Assembly: GCF_001514145.1 (NCBI RefSeq)
Contig: NZ_KQ948659.1
Span: 613,454-677,453 of the forward strand
Length of the DNA: 64,000 bases
Reading direction: 5' to 3'
Source of the DNA: Streptomyces canus
GTDB lineage: Bacteria > Actinomycetota > Actinomycetes > Streptomycetales > Streptomycetaceae
The notes under the pieces are model-generated. The model did no database searches. It worked only from the letters and a program-made list of their open reading frames with translations, and was not told the DNA's origin. Below, piece after piece: positions 55,534 to 62,740 of the stretch (positions are counted from its first letter, which is position 1; each line of letters starts with the position of its first letter). Made by a program: the position numbers and the translations under genes.

Positions 55534-56916
55534 ATGGCACGCGAGGAAACCCGGACACTGAAGTCCACGACCGCACCCGGTTCCGCGACCGCACGCGGTT
55601 CCGCGATCACGCGCGATTCCGGTGTCGGGCCGGAGGAGGGAGCCGCGGTGCCCGCCACGCGCGCGTGGGCGGTGCGCCTGGTCGTCGTCGGCATCGTGCT
55701 CTCCGCTCTCAACCTCCGACCCGCCATCACCAGTCTCGGCGCCCTCCTCGAAGAGGTGCGCGACGGACTCGGCATGAGCGGCAGCGTGGCCGGCCTGCTC
55801 ACCTCGGTGCCCCCGCTGTGCTTCGCCGTCTTCGGCGTCATGGCCCCGCGTCTGGCCCGCCGTTTCGGCGCGGGCGCGGTGGTGTGCGCGGGCATGGTCG
55901 CCATCACGGCAGGTCTGCTCATACGGCCGTACACGGGCTCCACGGTGGGCTTCCTGGCCGCCAGCGCACTCACCCTCATGGGCATCGCCGTCAGCAACGT
56001 CCTGATGCCGGTCATCGTCAAGCGCTGGTTCCCCGACCGGGTCGGCTCCATGACCGGCCTGTACTCGATGGCCCTCGCCCTCGGCACGGCGGCCGCGGCC
56101 GCCGTGACCGTGCCGGTGACCGAGGCACTGGGCGGGAGCTGGCAGTCCGGGCTCGCGGTGTGGGCGGGCCTGGCCGCGGCGGCCGTACTGCCGTGGATCC
56201 CGCTCGTACGGGACCGGGGAGCCGCCCCGGCGGAGCGGGAGGCCGTGCGAGGGGTCTCCGGGCATGTCCACGCGCGCGTGGACGGGGCAGGGCCGGTCCG
56301 GCAGGTGCACGCGCGGGTGGAGCCGCCCAGGCTGCGGATCACCCGGAGCCGGACCGCCTGGGCACTCGCCGTGTTCTTCGGGCTCCAGGCCACCGCCGCC
56401 TACATCACCATGGGCTGGATGGCGCAGATCTTCCGGGACGCGGGCGTGTCCGCCGGCACGGCAGGACTGCTGCTGGCGGTCACCATGGTGATGGGTGTCC
56501 CGCTGGCCTTCGTCATCCCGCGCGTGGCCACGCGGCTGCCGCACCAGGGCCCGATCGTGATCGCGCTCGGCGCCTGCGGTCTCGCCGGATACGCGGGCCT
56601 GTACCTCGCCCCGGCAGCCGGTGCCTGGGCCTGGGCCGTCCTGCTCGGCGTCTCCAACTGCGCCTTCCCGCTGGCCCTCACCATGGTCGGGATGCGGGCC
56701 AGGACCGGCGCGGGCGTGGCCCAGCTGTCCGCCTTCGCGCAGAGCACCGGCTATCTGATCTCCATCCCCGGACCGCTCCTGGTGGGTGTGCTGTACCAGC
56801 ACAGCGGCGGCTGGGGCCTGCCGATCGCGCTCATGGTCGGCCTGATGGTCCCGCAGATGGCGGTCGGGGTGCTCGCGGGCCGCGACCGTACGGTGGAGGA
56901 CGAGGCGGCCCGCTGA
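55534..56916 (+). CDS. MFS transporter of the CynX/NimT family
   Basis: 460 residues, 12 membrane helices preceded by a polar N-terminal tail of about 45 residues with a repeated Ser-Ala-Thr-Arg pattern. LSALNLRPAITSLGALLEEV and the duplicated half starting at RTAWALAVFFGLQATAAYITMGWMAQIFRDAGV are typical of the cyanate/2-nitroimidazole exporter family. Three in-frame ATGs exist (55522, 55525, 55534). With no good ribosome binding site, a leaderless message starting at 55525 or 55534, seven bases after TATGAT, is likely. Confidence 0.88.
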   Translation: MAREETRTLKSTTAPGSATARGSAITRDSGVGPEEGAAVPATRAWAVRLVVVGIVLSALNLRPAITSLGALLEEVRDGLGMSGSVAGLLTSVPPLCFAVFGVMAPRLARRFGAGAVVCAGMVAITAGLLIRPYTGSTVGFLAASALTLMGIAVSNVLMPVIVKRWFPDRVGSMTGLYSMALALGTAAAAAVTVPVTEALGGSWQSGLAVWAGLAAAAVLPWIPLVRDRGAAPAEREAVRGVSGHVHARVDGAGPVRQVHARVEPPRLRITRSRTAWALAVFFGLQATAAYITMGWMAQIFRDAGVSAGTAGLLLAVTMVMGVPLAFVIPRVATRLPHQGPIVIALGACGLAGYAGLYLAPAAGAWAWAVLLGVSNCAFPLALTMVGMRARTGAGVAQLSAFAQSTGYLISIPGPLLVGVLYQHSGGWGLPIALMVGLMVPQMAVGVLAGRDRTVEDEAAR

Positions 56917-56964
56917 GGTCACCCCGGCAGCCTGGGTAAGAGGCCGGGGTGCGAGACTGGCCGT

Positions 56965-57081
56965 ATGCCAGTGCTCGATCCGAACCCCCAGAACGGCCAG
57001 AAGAAGATGCTGCTGGTCTTCGGCTCGTTCTTCGCCATCTTCGTCGTCATCGCGATCATCGCGACGATCGCCTCGCCCTGA
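56965..57081 (+). CDS. 38-residue membrane protein downstream of the MFS gene (SGM_5486-like)
   Basis: ATG to TGA encodes a short polar start (MPVLDPNPQNGQKK) and a single membrane helix ending in ATIASP. It lies 48 bases past the MFS stop. I recall an annotated family of this kind, SGM_5486 transporter-associated protein, next to the same exporter in Streptomyces. It may be a small subunit of the exporter. Too short for routine ORF calling. Confidence 0.75.
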   Translation: MPVLDPNPQNGQKKMLLVFGSFFAIFVVIAIIATIASP

Positions 57082-57113
57082 TCCGGGCCCCGTTCCCCGG
57101 GTCCGATGGTGGG

Positions 57114-57154
57114 GTTGACCCCCTGTCCCCTAGGGGGTGAGTGTCAGGGTCAAC
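57114..57154. repeat. Nested inverted repeats between the small membrane proteins
   Basis: Outer arms GTTGACCC (57114-57121) and GGGTCAAC (57147-57154) enclose inner arms ACCCCCT (57118-57124) and AGGGGGT (57132-57138). This may be a terminator for the MFS unit or an operator. The CCCCTAGGGG centre is reminiscent of copper-sensing CsoR sites, which is only a resemblance. Confidence 0.55.
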
Positions 57155-57262
57155 TGGGTGGACCTCCGGATGGGTTGAGAGCCCCCGGTTCCGTAACTTC
57201 GAGATGTGACCGCGCCACACCGGTCACCGCCCACCGGCCACTCGAAGACAGCGGAGGCACTC

Positions 57263-57469
57263 ATGTCGGCCCCTACGCACACCCCGCCCCACCCGGCGTC
57301 CCGGGGCGGCGTCGACATCCGGCTGCCCTGGTGGGCCCTCGCCCTGCCGACGCTCGCCTTCGTGGTGCTCCTGGCCCTCATCCTCAACCCCGCCGACGCG
57401 CACGCCGCCTCCGGTGACCCGGCCGTCACCCAGTTCCTGGAGCGCGTACAGCAGCTGATATCGCGCTGA
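57263..57469 (+). CDS. Small single-pass membrane/secreted protein
   Basis: 68 residues: a polar, Pro/His-rich start, one hydrophobic helix (about 23-43) and a short exported tail DAHAASGDPAVTQFLERVQQLISR. ADAHAAS looks like a signal peptidase site, so the product may be a 20-residue secreted peptide or a membrane-anchored one. GGAGG eight bases upstream of the ATG. Function unknown. Confidence 0.75.
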   Translation: MSAPTHTPPHPASRGGVDIRLPWWALALPTLAFVVLLALILNPADAHAASGDPAVTQFLERVQQLISR

Positions 57470-57534
57470 GCACCCATAAAGCCGCCCGTCAACTCCCTGC
57501 GCCCCGTGGCCTGTTTCATGCGAAGCTGGATCCC

Positions 57535-58053
57535 ATGAGCGTCGCAGAACCCCGCAGGATTGTCCTTTTCCGGCATGCGAAAGCCGACTGGCCGCAGGTG
57601 ACCGATCATGAGCGGCCGCTCGCCGACCGTGGCCGCAAAGAAGCAGCGGAGGCCGGACGACGACTGGTCGACTCCGGCATCCCCTTCGACCTGGCCCTCT
57701 GCTCCACCGCGACCCGGACCCGTGAGACCTGGAAGCTCGCCGTGCAGGAGTTCCCGCACCGGCCGAAAACGGTCTACGAGGAGCGGATCTACGAGGCCTC
57801 TCCCGGCGAGCTGATCGCCGTGCTGAACGAGACCCCGGACGACGTGCAGAACGTCGTCCTGATCGGCCACAACCCGGGCGTGCAGGGTATCGCCGACGTC
57901 CTCGCCGGCGCCGCTGAGGGTGACGCCCGCCAGCGGATGAGCGCACGCGGCTTCCCGGCCGCCGCCTTCGCCGTCCTGACGTTCAGCGGCCCCTGGAAGA
58001 CCCTGGAGCCGGGCGCGGCCTCCCTCGCCGACTACTGGGCACCGTCCGACTGA
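57535..58053 (+). CDS. SixA-type histidine phosphatase
   Basis: 172 residues of the histidine phosphatase superfamily. The catalytic RHA motif is at residues 13-15 (LFRHAKADW), with the conserved Arg in STATRTRET and the second His in VLIGHNPGV. SixA dephosphorylates His-phosphate on phosphotransfer proteins; small-molecule phosphatase activity is an alternative. ATG at 57535. Ends before an 18-bp perfect terminator stem. Confidence 0.9.
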   Translation: MSVAEPRRIVLFRHAKADWPQVTDHERPLADRGRKEAAEAGRRLVDSGIPFDLALCSTATRTRETWKLAVQEFPHRPKTVYEERIYEASPGELIAVLNETPDDVQNVVLIGHNPGVQGIADVLAGAAEGDARQRMSARGFPAAAFAVLTFSGPWKTLEPGAASLADYWAPSD

Positions 58054-58077
58054 CGGCGATCCCACCGGTACGTGACA

Positions 58078-58118
58078 CGGCAGGGGCCCGGCACCGTGAT
58101 GGTGCCGGGCCCCTGCCG
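58078..58118. terminator. Bidirectional terminator between SixA-type gene and serB
   Basis: A perfect 18-bp stem (58078-58095 with 58101-58118) and GTGAT loop separates the convergent genes. It begins 25 bases after one stop and ends nine bases from the other. Confidence 0.92.
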
Positions 58119-58127
58119 ATGTGTCGG

Positions 58128-59342
58128 TCAGTCCTCCTCGTGCGCGTCCGCCGCCTCGACCTCTTCGCGCGTGACGCCCAGCAGGTACAGCACCGTGTCC
58201 AGGAAGGGCACGTTCACCGCGGTGTGCGCGGCCTCCCGCACCACCGGCTTGGCGTTGAAGGCGACCCCGAGACCGGCCGCGTTGAGCATGTCCAGGTCAT
58301 TGGCGCCGTCGCCGATCGCCACCGTCTGGGACAGCGGCACTCCCGCCTCGGCGGCGAACCGGCGCAGCAGCCGCGCCTTGCCCGCGCGGTCCACGATCTC
58401 CCCGGTGACCTTGCCCGTCAGCTTCCCGTCGACGATCTCCAGCGTGTTGGCCTGGGCGAAGTCCAGCCCCAGCCGGTCCTTCAGATCATCGGTGACCTGG
58501 GTGAATCCGCCCGAGACGACCCCGACTTGGAAGCCGAGCCGCTTCAGCGTACGGATGAGGGTGCGGGCGCCCGGCGTCAGCCGTACCTCGGAGCGCACCT
58601 TGTCGACGACCGAGGCGTCCAGCCCCTCCAACAGCGCCACGCGCGCGTGCAGCGACTGCTCGAAGTCCAGCTCGCCGCGCATCGCGGCCGCGGTCACCTC
58701 GGCGACCTCGTCCTCGCAGCCGGCGTGCGCGGCGAAGAGCTCGATCACCTCGTCCTGGATGAGCGTGGAGTCCACGTCCATGACGACGAGCCGCTGGGCC
58801 CGGCGGTGCAGACCGGCCGCGACGACGGCCACGTCGACGCCGAGCTTGGCGGCGTCCGTGACGAGCGCGGTGCGCAGCGCTTCGGTCACCACACCGGACA
58901 CCGCGAACTCGACGGCCGTGACCGGATACTTGGCCAGCCGGAAGATACGGTCGATGTTGCCGCCCGCCTTGGCGATCTTGGCGGCGATCGCGGCGGTGGC
59001 CTCCGCGGTGAGCGGGTGACCGAGCACGGTGACCAGGGAACGCCCCAGCCCTCGCGGCCGGTTGTCGCCGAGACCGGAGATGATCTCCGCCTGCATCTTG
59101 ATCGACTCGGCCCAGCTGTGGACGGTCGCCCGCAGGTCGCCCTCCAGCGCGCGGGGCGGCGCGGTCACGAGCGCGCACAGCACCATGCGGCCACGCGTGA
59201 CGACCTGCTCGATGTCGACGACATCGACCGAGTACGCGGCGAGGGTGTCGAAGAGGCCGGCCGTGATGCCCGGCCTGTCCTTCCCGAAGATCTTGACGAG
59301 AAGGGTGGGGACGTCGGAGGACGAGGTCTGCGAAGCGCTCAT
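58128..59342 (-). CDS. serB: Phosphoserine phosphatase SerB
   Basis: 404 residues. Two N-terminal ACT-like regulatory domains (about 12-90 and 100-170) precede a HAD phosphatase domain with the nucleophile motif DVDST (189-193), VVSGGFTQV and AIGDGANDLDML. It hydrolyses phosphoserine in the last step of serine synthesis. ACT domains suggest feedback control by an amino acid. The ATG at 59342 gives MSASQTSSSD; the frame remains open for 62 codons upstream, but that stretch lacks family similarity. Confidence 0.94.
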   Translation of the reverse strand: MSASQTSSSDVPTLLVKIFGKDRPGITAGLFDTLAAYSVDVVDIEQVVTRGRMVLCALVTAPPRALEGDLRATVHSWAESIKMQAEIISGLGDNRPRGLGRSLVTVLGHPLTAEATAAIAAKIAKAGGNIDRIFRLAKYPVTAVEFAVSGVVTEALRTALVTDAAKLGVDVAVVAAGLHRRAQRLVVMDVDSTLIQDEVIELFAAHAGCEDEVAEVTAAAMRGELDFEQSLHARVALLEGLDASVVDKVRSEVRLTPGARTLIRTLKRLGFQVGVVSGGFTQVTDDLKDRLGLDFAQANTLEIVDGKLTGKVTGEIVDRAGKARLLRRFAAEAGVPLSQTVAIGDGANDLDMLNAAGLGVAFNAKPVVREAAHTAVNVPFLDTVLYLLGVTREEVEAADAHEED

Positions 59343-59585
59343 GGTGTTCCCACCGTATCCGGCACCCAGTGCCTGCTGCTCCCGCGGTCCGTCTGACGGA
59401 CACGGAACACTCGGTGTCGAGCAGGTGGCGAGATCCTTGCATACAGGACACGTCTTCGGTGCGGCGGGCTGGGCGGAGGGGGCAGGGTCGGTGGTCGGCG
59501 GCGTTCCGCCCGGAGCCGACGACGCCATCGGCGCAGACGGCAGCCATGTCCTACGGCTCCCAGAAGGCAGAAGCCAGGCGCCGTA

Positions 59586-62513
59586 TCAGCGCCGCCCTTT
59601 CGGCTTCCCCGGCGGTGGTGGTGGCGGGGGAGGAGGCGGTGGCGGTGGCGGCGACTGACGGCCCTCGTCTCCGGAGGACGACCGTCGGCCACCCGGCCGC
59701 TGCCTGGGAGGTCGTTGCGGTGAACGAGGGGGCTGGTCGATCGGGCGGGCCATCGTGGGGGCGCCGTAGACGTTGTCGGGCGGTCGCGATCCGTCGGGCC
59801 GACGCGCTTCGTCCGACAGCCGAGCGTTCTCCTCGGAGGGCTCCACCTCATCCTGCGGCCGAGGGCTGCCGCCCGGCCTGTCCTGCGGAGGCCTGCCGCC
59901 CGGCCCGTCCTGTCGTCGAGGGCTACTGCCGGGCCTGTCTCGTGGCCCAGGGCTGCCGCCTGGCGCGTCCGCCCCCTCGTCCCGCCGGTATCCACCGGAC
60001 CGTTGCGGACCCGGAGCGGACGGCGCCCCACCACCGGACCATCCCGTGCCCGACGCTCCCGGCGCCTCTCCCCCCGGTTCCTCCCGACCACCCTCATACC
60101 GCGGAGCGCGCTCAACGCCCTGACGGCCCGGTGCCCGCCAACCGCCCTCCGCCCCAGGCGCCCGTCCGCCGCCTTCACCGCCGGGTTCTCGCCGACCGTT
60201 CCCAGGCCGGCCCTCGCCACCAGGCCGCGCATCCTCAGGCCCCTGCAACTCATCCGGCACCCGCAGATACGGGTTCGTCGCCGGGTTCGGAGGCCGATGA
60301 GGCGTACCCGGCACGTAGGGCCCCGGCTCACCGCCGTAGGGTCCTGGTCCATCACCGTAGGGCCCCGCCTCTCGGCCGTGGGGCCCGGCCTCACCGCCGT
60401 AGGGCCCCGCCTCTCGGCCCTGGTGCCCTGCCCCTCGGCCATAGGGCCACGGCTCCCGGCCATGCGGGCCAGGCTCCGGGCCATGCGGGCCTCCCGCACC
60501 GCCGTACCGCTCCGCCCCACCGCCATACGCCCCAGGCCCGCCCTCATACGCCTCGGACCCACCGTCGTCGTACGACGACGCCATCCCGCCCTCGTACGAC
60601 CTCGACGCGCTGTCGTACGCCCCGGACCCGCCCCCCTCGTACTCCCCAGCCCCACCCACACCTCGACGCGGCCCGGCCCCACTCCCATACGGCCCGGCCC
60701 CACTTCCATAGGCCGTGCCCCCGCTCTCGTACGGTCCGACGCCGCTTCCATAGGCCGTGTCCCCGCCTTCGTGCGGCCCGGCGCCGCTTCCATAGAGCGC
60801 ACCCCCGCTCTCATACGGCCCGGCGCCACCCCCATAAGCCGCGCCCCCACTCCTCCCACCCGTCTCGCCCCCACTGCCATACGGCCCGTCCGTACGCTGA
60901 TGCGCTCCACCCGCACCGCCATACCGCGGACCCCCGACAGGCCCAGCCGCCTGCACCCCCACAGCCGCGGCCCCCGCCCCGCCCCCCGCCAAGTCACCCA
61001 GTGCCAGCCCCGCCGCCCGGGACCCCGCCGCCCCCGTCGCCCGGGCCAGCAACGCCCCCGCGGCCCCCGCCCCCGCGCCCCACAGCGCCCCGAGCAGCAG
61101 CGCCATGCCGAGCTGTCCCCGCAACCGGACCCCGGCGCCGAACGCGTCGAAGCCCAGCACCGACAGCGAGGCGTCCACCGACACCTCCGTCAGCCAGGCG
61201 AGCAACGGCAGAGCCAGCGCGGTGGCGATCCCCAGCCGTAGCGCACACCGCCCCGCGAAACCAAGAGCCCCCGGATCCCGCAGGACCTCAGAGCCCACCC
61301 CCGCAGAACCGGCACCCCAACCCCGCCCGGTACCCGCCCCACCAACCGCACTCGGCCCAGCAGCGCCGCCCCCGACCGCCCCCGCCATCCCGTCCCCCCG
61401 AACCCCCACCGGCGTTCGCACAGCGGTAAGCACCCCCGCCAGCAGCATCATCAGCGCCGCCCCCACCCCCAGCAGCCACACCCGCCCGTCCAGCTCCGCC
61501 AGGCGACTCAGGGACACCGACTGGTCGGAGTCCGAGTTGAGGAGTCGGTCCAGGGGGTCCGGGAGGAAGTTCGTCAGCACCCCCGTCGCCCGGCCGTCGA
61601 AGGGGACGAACAGGCCGATGGGGATGCCCAGCCACACCCCGTTCGGCGCCCCGAGCAGCGCCGCTCCCGCGATCCGCTTGGGGCGGTCGTCGCCGATCGC
61701 CGCGTACGCCGCCGCCGAGAGCCCCGCGGCCACCGCGACCAGCAGCACCGTCACGAGGGCGGACACAGCCGGCCGTACCACGCGGTGCACGGCCTCCCAG
61801 CCGCGCGGCAGCGGCGAACGACGGGACGCCAGCAGCGCGACCAGCAGGATCCCGGCCGACCAGCCGAGCCCGCCGAGCAGTGTCGGCGCGGTGTCCACCG
61901 TGAAGCCGACCGCGGCCTTCGCGTCGATGAGGCCGCCGATCTGGTCGGGCAGCAGCCCGCCGATGTCCCCGACGTCCCCCAGCCCGGGGATGTCGAGGCC
62001 GCCGCTCCCGCCCGCGCCGGGCAGCTTGTCGAGCCCGAGCGCGCCCCCGTCGATCGTGATGACGTCGTGCCCCGCCCAGGCCAGCCCGCCCATCATCGCC
62101 GTGAACAGCGCGACCACCGAGCCCGCGCGCGCGAGGAGTTCCGACGGCGCGATCACCGCTCCGGCGCCCCGCAGGGACCGTAGGAAGAACCATGACAAAA
62201 GCACCGCGCCGACCAGGCTGACGCCCAATGGCGTGATCTCGATGGCGGTAGCCGCCTCCGCCCCCGTCAATCCGAACGCGGACACGTCCCCGGACGGTGT
62301 CACCGAACCACCTGCCGCAAGAGCCACAACCGCCGCGGTCATCGGGCCCAGCGAGGCCGCGGAATCGGCCTCCAGCAGATGCAGACCGAGCGCGGCCGCA
62401 CCCGCCATCCCGATCAACGCCCAGCTCACGGCGGCTATGGCGGACAGCAGGATGTCGCCCCACGGCAGCCTCACGCCGTGCTTCGTCGTCTCGGCGCTCA
62501 TGGACGCACTCAT
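59586..62513 (-). CDS. Giant membrane protein with Gly/Tyr/Pro-rich repeat tail (streptophobe-like)
   Basis: 975 residues. The first ~520 contain about ten hydrophobic segments separated by Gly-rich loops (GDILLSAIAAVSWALIGMAG, LGVSLVGAVLLSWFF, GVWLGIPIGLFVPFDG). Residues about 540-760 are imperfect repeats of the type GPYGSGAG, GPHGREPG and AYEGGPGAYGG. The last 200 are disordered Pro/Arg/Gly sequence ending in a run of 14 prolines before GKPKGRR. I recall a Streptomyces family called streptophobe; function unknown. ATG at 62513 has GGGGGG upstream; a second ATG four codons later is possible. Confidence 0.82.
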   Translation of the reverse strand: MSASMSAETTKHGVRLPWGDILLSAIAAVSWALIGMAGAAALGLHLLEADSAASLGPMTAAVVALAAGGSVTPSGDVSAFGLTGAEAATAIEITPLGVSLVGAVLLSWFFLRSLRGAGAVIAPSELLARAGSVVALFTAMMGGLAWAGHDVITIDGGALGLDKLPGAGGSGGLDIPGLGDVGDIGGLLPDQIGGLIDAKAAVGFTVDTAPTLLGGLGWSAGILLVALLASRRSPLPRGWEAVHRVVRPAVSALVTVLLVAVAAGLSAAAYAAIGDDRPKRIAGAALLGAPNGVWLGIPIGLFVPFDGRATGVLTNFLPDPLDRLLNSDSDQSVSLSRLAELDGRVWLLGVGAALMMLLAGVLTAVRTPVGVRGDGMAGAVGGGAAGPSAVGGAGTGRGWGAGSAGVGSEVLRDPGALGFAGRCALRLGIATALALPLLAWLTEVSVDASLSVLGFDAFGAGVRLRGQLGMALLLGALWGAGAGAAGALLARATGAAGSRAAGLALGDLAGGGAGAAAVGVQAAGPVGGPRYGGAGGAHQRTDGPYGSGGETGGRSGGAAYGGGAGPYESGGALYGSGAGPHEGGDTAYGSGVGPYESGGTAYGSGAGPYGSGAGPRRGVGGAGEYEGGGSGAYDSASRSYEGGMASSYDDGGSEAYEGGPGAYGGGAERYGGAGGPHGPEPGPHGREPWPYGRGAGHQGREAGPYGGEAGPHGREAGPYGDGPGPYGGEPGPYVPGTPHRPPNPATNPYLRVPDELQGPEDARPGGEGRPGNGRREPGGEGGGRAPGAEGGWRAPGRQGVERAPRYEGGREEPGGEAPGASGTGWSGGGAPSAPGPQRSGGYRRDEGADAPGGSPGPRDRPGSSPRRQDGPGGRPPQDRPGGSPRPQDEVEPSEENARLSDEARRPDGSRPPDNVYGAPTMARPIDQPPRSPQRPPRQRPGGRRSSSGDEGRQSPPPPPPPPPPPPPPGKPKGRR

Positions 62514-62537
62514 GGCAGACCCCCCGATCCGCGGCGC

Positions 62538-62557
62538 GGACAAGACCGCGCTTGTCC
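62538..62557. promoter_or_regulatory. Inverted repeat upstream of the giant membrane protein
   Basis: GGACAAG (62538-62544) and CTTGTCC (62551-62557) lie 25-44 bases upstream of the start at 62513 (minus strand), in the 227-base divergent gap shared with the FHA-ABC gene, for which a -10-like TACACT lies at 62702-62707. Confidence 0.4.
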
Positions 62558-62740
62558 CCCTCGCGTGGATTACCCACTCTCCGGGTCGGTTTCAACCCCG
62601 TCAACGGAACCGGCCGAAGCGCGCGAACGTGGTGTTCTCGGGGCTCAACTTTCGGTCAGGAGGTGGATCCTGAAATAGTTCCCGACGATGTTCGACATCC
62701 CTACACTCCCTGTGACGGGGGCAATTCGGGGGACTACTCA

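Noticed and set aside
59343..59528. SerB N-terminal extension of 62 codons containing a CPVCKDLATC motif
   Set aside because: No resemblance to SerB proteins, low-complexity composition, and a better start at 59342. The Cys motif alone is not enough to call a domain.
60340..60900. Possible CRISPR or satellite at the regular GGCCCCGCC-like repeats
   Set aside because: The periodicity is explained by in-frame Gly/Pro/Tyr repeats of the minus-strand giant membrane protein.
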